A stretch of DNA of 64,000 nt from Methanoregula sp. (GCF_023227875.1 NZ_JALOCH010000006.1:1-64000), one strand, 5' to 3'; numbered from the stretch's first letter, positions 33,810 through 42,893 are shown. The notes: generated by a model from the letters alone, not told the origin. Numbers and translations are program-made.

Positions 33810-33906
33810 ATTTTCAATATAACGGCGCTGTTCATTTAATGTTAGCGAACGGGACATCCCTGCCACACCTGCCAGACGTGAGTAAAGTATATCAGCGGAT
33901 GCCGAC

Positions 33907-33916
33907 TATATTATAA
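33907..33916 (+). promoter_or_regulatory. TATA box ahead of the initiator tRNA gene
   Basis: TATATTATAA centred about 20 bases before the tRNA 5' end; read the other way it could also serve the thioredoxin gene. Confidence 0.5.
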
Positions 33917-33930
33917 CCCTGATTATAGGA

Positions 33931-34005
33931 AGCGAGGTAGGGTAGTCAGGATATCCCGTCGGGCTCATAACCCGAAGATCGATGGTTCAAATCCATCCCT
34001 CGCTA
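33931..34005 (+). tRNA. Initiator tRNA-Met (CAT)
   Basis: A 75-base tRNA. Acceptor AGCGAGG pairs with CCTCGCT, giving the A1-U72 pair typical of archaeal initiators; discriminator A. The anticodon stem has GGG:CCC pairs around loop CTCATAA (anticodon CAT), again an initiator trait. T arm GATGG-TTCAAAT-CCATC. No encoded CCA. Confidence 0.95.
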
Positions 34006-34096
34006 CTTGACTGTTTTAAGAGGTTTTTTTGTTTTCTTCCCCGTATCAGGAATATTTCGGCATGTATATTACGGCAATCGCATACCTTTTTCATAC

Positions 34097-35587
34097 ATGA
34101 GGAATTATTTTTTTCTTCTCCTCCTTCTCACGTTCCTGGTTTTACCGGTTTCAGCCGACGGTATGGCATTCAAGGGACTGGAAGACCGTTGGAGCCTCCA
34201 GCCGGAGACCATGCAGCTTGCGGCGATCAACTATGAGAACGGCTACGAGAACCTCCTGCTCTCGGTAACACTGGAAAACAGTATCCGGGGGAATAAAACC
34301 GTCTGGATCTTTCCGGTCCCGGCACAACCGGAGCAGATAGAGATCGATATGGTGAGAGGATATCCCAGGTTCGGGGGGAAAAATCTTGACCGGGTGACGG
34401 GGGACTCGGTCGGGACCATTGCCCTTTCATCAGCAGCATATGGCACGTTTCCTGCAAGCCTCCCCCTCTGGGTAATGGGAGGGGCAGGTTTTTTCACGCT
34501 CCAGAAAGCGCAGGCTGCGGACGGTAATCCGGCAGGCTTCGTGGTCCATGAGCGCATCGAAAAGATGGGGATTGTCACCGAATTGGTCACGGCACGGGAC
34601 GGGGCATCGGTACGGGACTATGTCACCCAAAACGGGGTTGTCCTCCCGCAGGAGGCAGAAGGTCTCTTAAACGAGTATATCGGAAAAGACTATTCCTTTG
34701 TCATCTCGTACGCGGGCAACACGACAGGATCCGCAAGCCTTGCAGGGCTGGAGGAAAAATCTCCGGGAACACCTCCTGATGTCATCGGGGTCTTTGTCCG
34801 GTTCCCGGCAGACCGGATATACTTCCCGCTCCGGCCGACAAGCATCTATGGGAAACAGGTAATCCCGGTTGTAATTGATGTCACTGGATTTGTGACGCCA
34901 CTGCCGGACGACAAAATCCGCCCGGTAACGGAAGTGTCCTATTTTGTCGACGAGAATTTCTGGTACTATTATTCCGCTGGTGAACTGGGGAAATTCTTCA
35001 ATTACCCAACAGAGTTCAGACCGGTAACATACACCCGGGTCAGGATTACTGCCCCCTCGGAATACTTCACGAGCGACCTCATGATGGAGTCCGTGCCGCC
35101 GGCGGGAGTACGGGTGAAGGAGACCCTAATCCAGTACGCTGTGTTCTGGGCAGTCCCACTTTACATTCTCGTATCTGTACTCGTAAGTCTGGTTGCAGGC
35201 ACAATCGTGTTTGGCCGTACTCCGGCAAACCCGAAGATCCTTGCCCTGCACGGCCTCTGGAACTGCGGAACCATGGTCGGGTTCGCTTGCGGGACGGCCC
35301 AATTCCTGAAGATCGAAGGGGCATCCGGAAAGAAGAGACTGGGTTTCTTCGTCCTCTTTTATCTGCTCTTCATCGCAGTTTACACGCTCGCAGCAGCAAT
35401 TGCGAGCCCGGCTCTGGCCCACGGACTTGTGAACCTCTTCACCTTCCTGCTCATCCTGCCTGTCATCGGGTTCATGTTCGGGATGTACATCTTTGCACGG
35501 GACCCTGTCCTTGCAATCATCCTTTTCACGCTGAATGCCGGGTTTTATGGCGTGTTATGGCTTGCAGTGAAAAAATACCTGAACTGA
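34097..35587 (+). CDS. Exported membrane protein with large outer domain, DUF2330-like
   Basis: The protein is 496 residues from the ATG at 34097; frames open 30 codons upstream cover the tRNA flank and are rejected. Signal peptide NYFFLLLLLTFLVLPVSADG, then an outer beta-rich domain (LSVTLENSIRGNKTVWIFPV-like region, residues ~40-340) and four C-terminal membrane helices (QYAVFWAVPLYILVSVLV and three more). The WIFPVPAQPEQIEI stretch recalls DUF2330 surface proteins, a weak match. A TATA-like GTATATTA 30 bases before the ATG suggests a short or absent leader. The function is unknown. Confidence 0.78.
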   Translation: MRNYFFLLLLLTFLVLPVSADGMAFKGLEDRWSLQPETMQLAAINYENGYENLLLSVTLENSIRGNKTVWIFPVPAQPEQIEIDMVRGYPRFGGKNLDRVTGDSVGTIALSSAAYGTFPASLPLWVMGGAGFFTLQKAQAADGNPAGFVVHERIEKMGIVTELVTARDGASVRDYVTQNGVVLPQEAEGLLNEYIGKDYSFVISYAGNTTGSASLAGLEEKSPGTPPDVIGVFVRFPADRIYFPLRPTSIYGKQVIPVVIDVTGFVTPLPDDKIRPVTEVSYFVDENFWYYYSAGELGKFFNYPTEFRPVTYTRVRITAPSEYFTSDLMMESVPPAGVRVKETLIQYAVFWAVPLYILVSVLVSLVAGTIVFGRTPANPKILALHGLWNCGTMVGFACGTAQFLKIEGASGKKRLGFFVLFYLLFIAVYTLAAAIASPALAHGLVNLFTFLLILPVIGFMFGMYIFARDPVLAIILFTLNAGFYGVLWLAVKKYLN

Positions 35588-35614
35588 TTTTTCAGGAGCA
35601 ACCACTAAAAAGGG

Positions 35615-36412
35615 TTATCGCTTCATCCCGGCTGCAATCGCGGCGCCGGCAACCACGATCCACCCGAGCGGCGACTTCACGGGGGTTGTTGCAGCAGGTG
35701 CAGGATTGCACGCGAGATTCAGGGCCGCAAGCTTCTCACTCGCGGTGCCAAAACCCGGGTACGCCAGCACGTAGTCCGGATCGATCTCCAGGGACTTTTC
35801 CAGTGCAGCAGATGCCTCGTCACAATTCCCTCCGGCGGAGAGGATGATCCCTTTGACATGCCAGTAATGGGCTGAGCCGGGGACCTGCCGGAGCGCTTCG
35901 CTGATGGCAGAAATAGCCTCGGAGTTCCTTCCCATGCCGTTGAGCGCGAGCGCTTTTACCGCATAATTTGCAGTATACGTGGCATTATGCGAGATCCCGG
36001 CATCGGCATCGGCAAGGGCAGCGGAATAGTTCCCGAGCGCAAGGTACCCGTATCCCCGGTTGGCAAACCGGATCTCGTTTGGCTCGAGCATGATCGCCTG
36101 TGACACCACGTCAACAGATTTCTGGTACTGTCCCATTTTCCGGTACGTGTAACCCTGCAGGCTGAGGAGATAGGCATTGTCCGGGTACCAGGCAAGACCC
36201 CTCGTTGTTATGAGAAGGACATTCGACCAGTCCTGTCCCTCTGTTGCGGCTATTGCATCGCTGATATACACAGAGACATCCTGTGGGGGGGTTCCCGAGG
36301 TGTCTGCTGCCACCGACGAGATCCCTGCGGTGGTGGTATCTGCAGAAACGGGGGAGACGGACAGGCATATCAGGAACAGTGCGAGAAAAATGGGTAAAAC
36401 GCGAATTTTCAT
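35615..36412 (-). CDS. Exported TPR-repeat protein
   Basis: The protein is 265 residues. Signal peptide (LPIFLALFLICLSVSPVSAD), then about four TPR units (residues ~60-215: AYLLSLQGYTYRKMGQYQKS, RGYGYLALGNYSAALADADA, HYWHVKGIILSAGGNCDEAS) and a C-terminal membrane anchor (PLGWIVVAGAAIAAGMKR). It is probably a surface protein that holds other proteins together. Convergent with the large membrane protein upstream. The partner is unknown. Confidence 0.85.
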   Translation of the reverse strand: MKIRVLPIFLALFLICLSVSPVSADTTTAGISSVAADTSGTPPQDVSVYISDAIAATEGQDWSNVLLITTRGLAWYPDNAYLLSLQGYTYRKMGQYQKSVDVVSQAIMLEPNEIRFANRGYGYLALGNYSAALADADAGISHNATYTANYAVKALALNGMGRNSEAISAISEALRQVPGSAHYWHVKGIILSAGGNCDEASAALEKSLEIDPDYVLAYPGFGTASEKLAALNLACNPAPAATTPVKSPLGWIVVAGAAIAAGMKR

Positions 36413-36524
36413 GTAACTTCACTGGTTGATTATTTTCTCCCGACATTTAAAATCCTGCGGGTTTTTTTTAAACGGGGGTATTCACGACATTAAGAGCAAT
36501 CCGGACGCATGAACCCGTCATGGC

Positions 36525-37202
36525 TCAGGCCTTCCTTGCCACTGTCACGATGAACATCCGGTTCCGGTACACCACGTCCACATCGGAGAACCCGGCCTCC
36601 CGCAGCCATGCGAGCTGGTCCGAGAGTTTCTCGTTTTTATCAAGGGTGTCCCGGCGTCTCAGGATCTCCGCGTGCTGCTCTCCGGTCATCGGTCCTGCCT
36701 CAAGAAACCCGTTCCAGTAATCCAGGTACTGCACCCGGAAGTACGGGGTCTCGCCATCCGCCTGGTCGGCATTGACAAACATCCCTCCGGGTCTGAGCAC
36801 GGAAAAAATACGCTTGAAGAGCTCGCGTTTATCCTCCGTTGAGAGGTGGTGGATCGAGAGGGCCGAGCAGGCAATGTCGTACGGCCCGCCCAGATCTCCC
36901 CTCGAATAATAGCTCACGATGTACCGGGTATCTTCGCGGCCGGAGAACCGTTTTCGTGCCATCTCCAGCATGTTCTCGGCGATGTCAACGAGCGTCAGGT
37001 GCGCCTGCGGAAACTTCTGGAGCATGTATGCACTCATCAGGCCGGTCCCGGCCCCGATATCGAGGATCGCAGGAGCCGGTTCCGGTGATGCTGCAGCCCA
37101 GACCGCAGCGCTATAAAACTGCCGAAGTTCCGGGATAACAAACTCACGCTGCCGGTCATAGTCCTGTGCAAACCGGTTGAATGCCTGCCTGATATGCTCC
37201 AT
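36525..37202 (-). CDS. SAM-dependent methyltransferase
   Basis: The protein is 225 residues with a class I methyltransferase core: motif I ILDIGAGTGLMSAYML, motif II acidic residue in LTLVDIAENMLEMA, and DIACSALSIHHLSTEDK. The layout is close to the UbiE/ArsM-like small-molecule group and the tail carries a hydrophobic beta strand (FIVTVARKA). The substrate is unknown. It lies 25 bases downstream of the response regulator on the same strand, so the two may be co-transcribed. Confidence 0.88.
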   Translation of the reverse strand: MEHIRQAFNRFAQDYDRQREFVIPELRQFYSAAVWAAASPEPAPAILDIGAGTGLMSAYMLQKFPQAHLTLVDIAENMLEMARKRFSGREDTRYIVSYYSRGDLGGPYDIACSALSIHHLSTEDKRELFKRIFSVLRPGGMFVNADQADGETPYFRVQYLDYWNGFLEAGPMTGEQHAEILRRRDTLDKNEKLSDQLAWLREAGFSDVDVVYRNRMFIVTVARKA

Positions 37203-37227
37203 AAAAAGGCCTGCCGGGTCCCGGGTT

Positions 37228-38001
37228 TTAAACTCCGCCGGTTTGCGTCTTCTCTTTTATCGACATCAGGACTGCAAGGAACTTTCCGCTGCTATCCAGG
37301 ACCGGCCGGACGTTGACCTTCACCTTCCTGCGTTTGGATGTCGTCGTAACCAACGCAGTACCGGCATCATAGATGACGCCGGACATGTGACTCGCGGCCT
37401 CGGCAACGGGGTCCTTCAGCTGCTCTTCAGTCTTGTCATTGATGAGCATCATGACCTCCCGCCAGTGTTTCATGAGGATCTGTTTGGGTGGAAGGTCGAT
37501 GCACCAGCTCGCGGTGGGATTGAAAAAGATGATCCGGCCCCGCTTATCCATAATGACGATCGATTCCAGCATTTCCATGAGTTTTTTCGGATCGCCCGCG
37601 GGATACGGCGCATGGCCCTTGGGCCGGGTTTTATGGACATAGAGGGCAAGATCGACATTCGTTGAGATCTCAATCGGCGTGAATGGTTTGAAGATGATCC
37701 CGTACGGCTGGGAATACTTGGCCAGTTCGAGCCGTTTCTCATCGGATATACCCGTTGTGAAGAGGAGGGGGCAGTGGAAAAGCTGGAAGATGTAATGGGC
37801 TGCATCGATGCCATCCATCGTTCCCGACAGGGTAACATCCATAATCACGAGATCGGGACTCAGCTCTCCGGCTTTTAACACCGCTTCCTCACCAGAAGTT
37901 ACCGATCCTGCAACCCCATACCCTCTCTTCTGGAGCATCGATGAGAGCAGGTGGGTGATGATGGGATCATCTTCGACAATCAGGATACGGGGTGGGGCCA
38001 T
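37228..38001 (-). CDS. Response regulator with receiver and PAS domains
   Basis: The protein is 257 residues. The receiver domain (1-120) has the acidic pair in ILIVEDDPI, phospho-Asp in LVIMDVTLSG, Thr in LLFTTGI and Lys in IIFKPFTP. A PAS domain follows (about 140-250: LESIVIMDKRGRIIFFNPTA). There is no DNA-binding output, so it probably passes signals to a histidine kinase elsewhere, a common layout in Methanomicrobiales. No kinase is adjacent. It is upstream of the methyltransferase gene. Confidence 0.9.
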   Translation of the reverse strand: MAPPRILIVEDDPIITHLLSSMLQKRGYGVAGSVTSGEEAVLKAGELSPDLVIMDVTLSGTMDGIDAAHYIFQLFHCPLLFTTGISDEKRLELAKYSQPYGIIFKPFTPIEISTNVDLALYVHKTRPKGHAPYPAGDPKKLMEMLESIVIMDKRGRIIFFNPTASWCIDLPPKQILMKHWREVMMLINDKTEEQLKDPVAEAASHMSGVIYDAGTALVTTTSKRRKVKVNVRPVLDSSGKFLAVLMSIKEKTQTGGV

Positions 38002-38088
38002 GGGGATCAGGACTCTGTATGTGGACGGTAATATATCCTCTTCACATTGTATAAAACATGGTTTTGCCCGGGGGGTTCTGTTCCTTGG

Positions 38089-39510
38089 TTACGCTTCGAA
38101 CGACCCGAGCTTGGCCTGGTACGTCCCGTCAACGAAATCCACGTTGCAGGTCTTTGCCTTCTCTCCCTCAATGGGGAGCGGGTAGCACCCGGTGAGGCAA
38201 CCGGTGCAGAGGTCATCCGGTGCAAACCCGATTGCTTCGATGAGGGCTTCGAGCGAGATGTGGTGGAGGGAAGTGGCCGTGATGCTCTTTCTTACCTCCT
38301 CCTCGCTCCGGTTATGCGCGATGAGTTCCTCACGCGTGGGGAAATCAACACCGAGATAACAGGGAGCCTTGATAGCCGGGGAGCCGACCCGGACGTGGAC
38401 TTCCCGTGCACCGGCATCCCGGACAAGGCCGATGATCCTCTTCGATGTCGTGCCCCGGACGATGCTGTCGTCCACCAGCACCACCGACTTGTCCTTCAGG
38501 TGCGCCGGGATCGGGTTGAGCTTGATCCGGACCGCTTTCTCCCGTTCCTTCTGGGTCGGCATGATGAATGTCCGCCCCATGTACCGGTTCTTCATCAGCG
38601 ACTCGACATACGGGATCTTTGACTGTTCCGCGTACCCGATAGCATACGCCGTCCCCGAGTCGGGCAGGGCACCGACCGAGTCGGCATTTACAGGAGCCTC
38701 ATCATGGAGTTTCCTGCCGATCTGCCGTCGGACATCGTAGACCAGCACCCCGTCAATGACCGAGTCCGCCCGGGCGAAGTAAATGTATTCGAAGATGCAG
38801 TGCGCACACTTGCCGGCAACCGCGACCTGCATGCACCTGACCCCCTCCGCATCGATCCGTACCAGTTCGCCGGGCTTCACGTCCCGGATGAACTTTGCGC
38901 TCAGGGCATCCATTGCAACGCTCTCTGAGGCAAGCATGTACCCGTGCTCGGTCTTTCCGATGCCGAGAGGTTTAATCCCGAGCGGGTCCCGGAAGCCGTA
39001 CAGGACCCCGTCGATCATGATGATAGTCGCGTAGGACCCCACCAGCTTGTGCATGCAGATGCTGACCGCATCCTCCACGGAACCCGAGTTGCTGAGCGCG
39101 TTGATTAAGATCTTTGCGATGATCTCGGTATCGGTGGTGGTGATAAAGATCTGGCCGGAACGCTCGTATTCTGCCCGGAGTTCGCAGGTATTGACCAGGT
39201 TCCCGTTGTGGGCGATAGAGATGGATTGATTCTGGTACTGGAAGTTTAAGGGCTGGATATTCTCGGGAAGATTCGAGCCGGTGGTCGGGTAACGGACATG
39301 GCCGATACCGGCCGTGCCTTTCAGATCGGATAAAACAGAGGGGGAGAAAACATCGGCAACCAGTCCACTCCCCTTGAACTTGTGGAGACTGGTGCCGTCA
39401 AACGTTGATATCCCGGCGCTCTCCTGCCCCCGGTGCTGGAGAGCGTACAGGGCATAATAGAGCTGGATTGATATACCGCCAGCATCCTCGATGCCAACGA
39501 TTCCGCACAT
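38089..39510 (-). CDS. purF: Amidophosphoribosyltransferase
   Basis: PurF takes PRPP and glutamine to 5-phosphoribosylamine, the first step of purine synthesis. The 473 residues begin MCGIVGIEDAGG, with the catalytic Cys directly after Met and no propeptide. The glutaminase half has HNGNLVNTCEL and the PRTase half has VVLVDDSIVRGTTSKRII. Late cysteines (CTGCLTGCYP) fit an iron-sulfur site. It is the third gene of the LSm-L37e-purF row often seen in archaea. Confidence 0.96.
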   Translation of the reverse strand: MCGIVGIEDAGGISIQLYYALYALQHRGQESAGISTFDGTSLHKFKGSGLVADVFSPSVLSDLKGTAGIGHVRYPTTGSNLPENIQPLNFQYQNQSISIAHNGNLVNTCELRAEYERSGQIFITTTDTEIIAKILINALSNSGSVEDAVSICMHKLVGSYATIIMIDGVLYGFRDPLGIKPLGIGKTEHGYMLASESVAMDALSAKFIRDVKPGELVRIDAEGVRCMQVAVAGKCAHCIFEYIYFARADSVIDGVLVYDVRRQIGRKLHDEAPVNADSVGALPDSGTAYAIGYAEQSKIPYVESLMKNRYMGRTFIMPTQKEREKAVRIKLNPIPAHLKDKSVVLVDDSIVRGTTSKRIIGLVRDAGAREVHVRVGSPAIKAPCYLGVDFPTREELIAHNRSEEEVRKSITATSLHHISLEALIEAIGFAPDDLCTGCLTGCYPLPIEGEKAKTCNVDFVDGTYQAKLGSFEA

Positions 39511-39519
39511 GATACAACT

Positions 39520-39702
39520 CTAATGCGTAACTGTTTTTGGTCGCTTTGTATGCCACTTGTAGTTGGAGATCTTCGTGCTCTTGCCAAAACCACAGGCAGA
39601 GCAGACTTTTTTCTGGGCATGGAACGAGATCTTCCCACAGCGCCGGCAGGCGATGTGAGTGAACTTGTTCATCTTTCCCATTGATGGAGTGCCTTTTGAC
39701 AT
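39520..39702 (-). CDS. rpl37e: 50S ribosomal protein L37e
   Basis: The protein is 60 residues and basic, with a C4 zinc finger (CRRCGKISFHAQKKVCSACG) and the family start KGTPSMGKMNKFTHI. A component of the large ribosomal subunit. It is 11 bases from the LSm gene and nine from purF, an arrangement common in archaea. Confidence 0.96.
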   Translation of the reverse strand: MSKGTPSMGKMNKFTHIACRRCGKISFHAQKKVCSACGFGKSTKISNYKWHTKRPKTVTH

Positions 39703-39713
39703 GTTGTTTCACC

Positions 39714-39944
39714 TTATTGTTCGAGTGATGGAGAGATATAAATTACATTATCCCCGCGGACGATGAGCGTGCCGACTTTCTGGACCTGTCCGTTCTCTGT
39801 CTCCTCGGCCTTGTCGAGGACGAGGTTCATATGTACATCATATCCCTGGAGAACGCCCCGTATTTCTCTCCCGCCTTTGAGAGATACAATAACGGGCTGA
39901 CGGTTCAACACCTGATCCAAAATATCCAACGGCCGTTTGGTCAT
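39714..39944 (-). CDS. LSm (Sm-like archaeal) RNA-binding protein
   Basis: The protein is 76 residues with Sm1 (VIVSLKGGREIRGVLQGYDVH, split here by the block MNLVLDKAEE) and Sm2 (LIVRGDNVIYISP). SmAP proteins form heptamer rings that bind U-rich RNA and help RNA processing and small-RNA action. First gene of the LSm-L37e-purF row. Its length and motifs match the SmAP1 group. Confidence 0.95.
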   Translation of the reverse strand: MTKRPLDILDQVLNRQPVIVSLKGGREIRGVLQGYDVHMNLVLDKAEETENGQVQKVGTLIVRGDNVIYISPSLEQ

Positions 39945-40141
39945 AATAATACCCTGTTACCATCGCTCTGGAGTAATATATGTGTGCGAGCGGATCACTT
40001 AAACATACCGTAGATCCCACAAGGGCAATAAGGTTTCCTGCCGGGAGTTTCAGGAGGGATGGACTGGGATCCCAACGGTATGCAAATTCAAGGGCATGCA
40101 AATTTTTTTCATGCCTGCGCTCTGATTGTTGAGACAGGACC

Positions 40142-40639
40142 ATGAAAAAGATTGTCGTAAAGAAACGCCATTCGATCCGGAAAAGCCAGGCGCAGGACCT
40201 GCTGGCGCGTCTCGCTGAGCAGATCGGGCCGTCGGCGGAACTCTTCCACACGGAGATGATCGAAGTCCTCGAAACCACGGCGAACGTCTCGCTCTTCATG
40301 GTGAACAAGAAGCCGCTCCTGCTGGCCACGGAGGACTGGGTGTTCCCGACACTCAAAGGCGCACTCCAGTCCCCGTTCCCGGAACGCCGGGTAGTTGTCG
40401 ATGCCGGTGCAATCCCGTATGTCGTAAACGGTGCGGATATCATGCGCCCCGGGATCGTCTCGGTCACCGATGACGTGAAGGCGAATGCACCGGTCCAGAT
40501 CGTGGACGAGCGGCACGGCAAGCCGCTTGCGATCGGGATTGCCCTCTTTGATGCGCCCGATCTGCGTGCCAGTTCTGCCGGAAAGATGGTGAAAAAGTTC
40601 CATCACGTCGGTGACGAGATCTGGAACATCGAGATCTGA
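40142..40639 (+). CDS. PUA-domain RNA-binding protein (MCT-1/Tma20-like)
   Basis: The protein is 165 residues: an N-terminal pre-PUA domain (KKRHSIRKSQAQDLLARLAE ... ) and a C-terminal PUA fold (VVVDAGAIPYVVNGADIMRP, GIVSVTDDVKANAPVQIVDE, KPLAIGIALFDA). The family is related to eukaryotic MCT-1/DENR partners of the small ribosomal subunit, and to PUA parts of tRNA-modifying enzymes. In archaea its job is not settled. It stands alone between LSm and SepF. Confidence 0.88.
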   Translation: MKKIVVKKRHSIRKSQAQDLLARLAEQIGPSAELFHTEMIEVLETTANVSLFMVNKKPLLLATEDWVFPTLKGALQSPFPERRVVVDAGAIPYVVNGADIMRPGIVSVTDDVKANAPVQIVDERHGKPLAIGIALFDAPDLRASSAGKMVKKFHHVGDEIWNIEI

Positions 40640-40761
40640 GCGGGATGAGGATCCGGGAGATCTGCGAAAAACGGCAGTTTTGCCCATTTTTTCTGGAAAA
40701 ATCCGTATCCGGTGGCCCCAAAATAGATACTATTAAATAATTTTCGTCATACAGTTTTTTT

Positions 40762-41130
40762 ATGGTTAAGATCATAGACACCCTTCTGGGAAAAAGCGCT
40801 TCACACTCGGACGACGACTATATGGAACTGGATCTCGCGTCGTACGAGGACCGGGGCAGCGGGTCCCCGGCACTGCTGGTTAAGATTGCCACTATCAGCG
40901 ACCTCAAGGACACCCCCCGGGTCAAGGACGAGGTCTATTCCGGCAACATCGTGATCGTCGATATCTCCCGCCTCAAAATGGACAAGATCTCGTACGAGCG
41001 TGTCTTAAAGGATCTTAAGGAAGTGGCAAAGGATGTCAACGGCGACATCATCGGCCTTGGCGACCAGCGCTACGTGGTGCTGACCCCCATGTCAGTCAAG
41101 ATCTCGCGCGATAAGATCGGTGGAGCATAA
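40762..41130 (+). CDS. sepF: SepF-like cell division protein
   Basis: The protein is 122 residues. An N-terminal amphipathic stretch (MVKIIDTLLGK) acts as membrane anchor, then a flexible acidic linker and the SepF fold (IATISDLKDTPRVKDEVYSG, NIVIVDISRLKMD, IIGLGDQRYVVLTP). In archaea without FtsA, SepF anchors FtsZ to the membrane. Its stop codon touches the GTG start of the ZPR1 gene, so they form a pair. Confidence 0.93.
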   Translation: MVKIIDTLLGKSASHSDDDYMELDLASYEDRGSGSPALLVKIATISDLKDTPRVKDEVYSGNIVIVDISRLKMDKISYERVLKDLKEVAKDVNGDIIGLGDQRYVVLTPMSVKISRDKIGGA

Positions 41131-41655
41131 GTGCAGACAGTCGTCCCGGGTCCGTGTCCCTGTTGCAATACTGATATCGAATACCTGTATAAGACGGAAA
41201 ATATTCCCTATTTTTCTGATATCCTTATCATTTCCGCGATCTGCCCCTCGTGCGGGTACAAGTTCGTCGATACGCAGCTCATAAAGCACGGGGAGCCGGC
41301 ACGGTACACCCTGGCCATCCATACGGAAGACGACCTTTCGGTCCGGGTGATCCGGAGCATGAGTGCTGCCATCGAGATCCCGGAGCTCGGGGTACGGATC
41401 GATCCCGGCCCGGTCTGCCAGGGTTTTGTCTCCAATGTTGAGGGGGTGCTCGACCGGATCGTGGACGTGGTGAAGGGAGCCTTCCGCTGGGGCACGGACG
41501 TGGAGAAGGAGAATGCCACTGCATTGCTTGCGGATATTGCGAGAGTGAAGACCGGCACATTCCCGATCACGCTGATCCTGGAAGACCCGAGCGGGAACAG
41601 CGGGATTGAATCTGATAGGGTGGTGAAGGAGAAGTACGAGCCGGAGCCGGAATAA
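41131..41655 (+). CDS. ZPR1-type zinc finger protein
   Basis: The protein is 174 residues from the GTG at 41131, directly after the SepF stop, with GGTGGAG eight bases upstream. Single ZPR1 unit: C4 finger (CPCCNTDIEYLY ... AICPSCGYK) and the double-stranded beta-helix domain (IPELGVRIDPGPVCQGFVSN). Eukaryotic ZPR1 is a chaperone of elongation factor eEF1A; archaeal single-unit proteins may do the same. Coupling to SepF is of interest but unexplained. Confidence 0.92.
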   Translation: MQTVVPGPCPCCNTDIEYLYKTENIPYFSDILIISAICPSCGYKFVDTQLIKHGEPARYTLAIHTEDDLSVRVIRSMSAAIEIPELGVRIDPGPVCQGFVSNVEGVLDRIVDVVKGAFRWGTDVEKENATALLADIARVKTGTFPITLILEDPSGNSGIESDRVVKEKYEPEPE

Positions 41656-41697
41656 TTTTTTCAAACAATTTTTAATTCAATTTTTTTAAAGAAAGGG

Positions 41698-41745
41698 ATC
41701 GACTCCCAGGAGCGTCGAACCAATTCTAAAACATTTTCAGACCAC
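41698..41745. repeat. Imperfect direct repeat, copy 1 (partner at 42894)
   Basis: The core TCGACTCCC-x-AGGAGCGTC, followed further on by AAA-CATTTTCAG-ACC, recurs at 42894-42951 with a few changes and a small gap. The two copies flank the AT-hook-like gene and the hairpin patch. The core also has TCGAC / GTCGA symmetry. Confidence 0.45.
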
Positions 41746-41776
41746 CTGTTCTCATTATTGATCCAACCACATCAAT

Positions 41777-41793
41777 CATATAAATATAAATAA
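41777..41793 (+). promoter_or_regulatory. TATA-rich promoter of the AT-hook-like gene
   Basis: CATATAAATATAAATAA between 41777 and 41793 is a strong TATA region 115-130 bases ahead of the ATG at 41910. This implies a long leader or a start not yet identified. Confidence 0.4.
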
Positions 41794-41909
41794 TACGTTA
41801 TCTCACACTTGCGATGAAAGTTTTCCGGCGCGATCAATGATTCTCGCCACCATTCATCACAGGAGCACCCACCCATGACCAACAACACCAATTACCGGAC
41901 GATCACCTC

Positions 41910-42368
41910 ATGAAACGCGGCCGGCCAGCAACAACAGGAATCAACGATGCCGTTGCCATCGCAAAGAAACGCGGCTGCGTGATGCGGGTCACGTACGCAC
42001 CCGACAGCGTCTGCGATTTTTTTATCCGGACCGTGATGCTCGTATCCTTTGTCCGGCTTATTCGAATTGAAAAGATCATAGCGCCCGCGAGCGAGATCGA
42101 ACACGAGTACCGCGAGATCATTGCCGAGCTCCGGTTGTTCCCGCAGTCGCCGCAGATCCAGAAGGAACTCTGGGTCTACAACAAGTACGGAACGTATCGT
42201 TTCTTCCGGCTGACCGATGCCGGCCTGGAAGAGATCCAGCAGAGCGGGGAGCCGGTCAAGAATGGGGAACCGGAAATTAATGCCAAGACAGAAGGAGGGA
42301 ACAGTCCGGCCACTGAACCGGTTTCCGAGAAAGACAATAAAGAGGTCCCGGGAGCGCCCCCGTCGTAG
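41910..42368 (+). CDS. Small DNA-binding-like protein with AT-hook motif, unknown
   Basis: The protein is 152 residues. It starts MKRGRPATTG, matching the AT-hook core (basic residue-GRP). A middle part (KKRGCVMRVTYAPDSVCDFF ... ) and a winged-helix-like stretch (YNKYGTYRFFRLTDAGLEEI) follow; the last 45 residues are low-complexity (Glu/Pro/Asn). No family was recognised. It lies between direct repeats and next to a hairpin-rich patch, so it may belong to an acquired unit. No Shine-Dalgarno is visible ahead of the ATG. Confidence 0.6.
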   Translation: MKRGRPATTGINDAVAIAKKRGCVMRVTYAPDSVCDFFIRTVMLVSFVRLIRIEKIIAPASEIEHEYREIIAELRLFPQSPQIQKELWVYNKYGTYRFFRLTDAGLEEIQQSGEPVKNGEPEINAKTEGGNSPATEPVSEKDNKEVPGAPPS

Positions 42369-42803
42369 ACAGAGATCTACCCCCGGAGAGTACAACCCTT
42401 CGGGAGAGGCTCCCCCGAAGATCCCGTATCGGGGATTCACCGTCGGAGAATTCTGACACCCTCAGGCGCCTAGGGACTAAGTACCCCAAAATGAAGGACT
42501 AATTCGGGAAAATGAAGGACTAAGTCCCTCATTTTTTCCATTTTTACGTCGTAAAAATGAGACGCAAATAGCGCTAATACAGCCGCGAAAGTCGGGTCCG
42601 GATGGACTGCGGGTTGTCGTTTTGGAAAGATCAGGGGGATCTGGATCGAGTCCGCCGACGGAGGTGACACCCTACGGGAGCAGAAGCGCCGGCGATGCCT
42701 CTGTACTACCTTCATGCGATCCTCGCTGGTGTGGATAGGTAATACGTCGTCATCGCTTTGCGGGGGATGCCTACGCGGCGGGGTCCGACTGGTTCTTCAG
42801 AAC

Positions 42804-42873
42804 CTGGAGGAGAAGAAGAATCCCTCGGGATTCTTCGACCGCGAAAGTCGAAGAGCCCTTGGCTCTTCTCCAG
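42804..42873. ncRNA. Branched three-hairpin element (candidate structured RNA or DNA repeat)
   Basis: An outer stem CTGGAG (42804-42809) / CTCCAG (42868-42873) encloses hairpin A (42815-42836: stem GAAGAATCC, loop CTCG, stem GGATTCTTC), a small CGAC/GTCG stem (42836-42850) and hairpin B (42850-42868: stem GAAGAGCC, loop CTT). A further GGTTC-TTCA-GAACC hairpin sits just before it (42791-42804). The arms share GAAGA/TCTTC with hairpins at 53.8 and 54.7 kb but with different cores. Confidence 0.5.
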
Positions 42874-42893
42874 TCTCACCTCACTATATGAGG

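Noticed and set aside
34007..34096. N-terminal extension of the surface protein into the tRNA flank
   Set aside because: The ATG at 34097 begins a clear signal peptide, while the extra 30 codons start two bases after the tRNA gene and do not look like protein.
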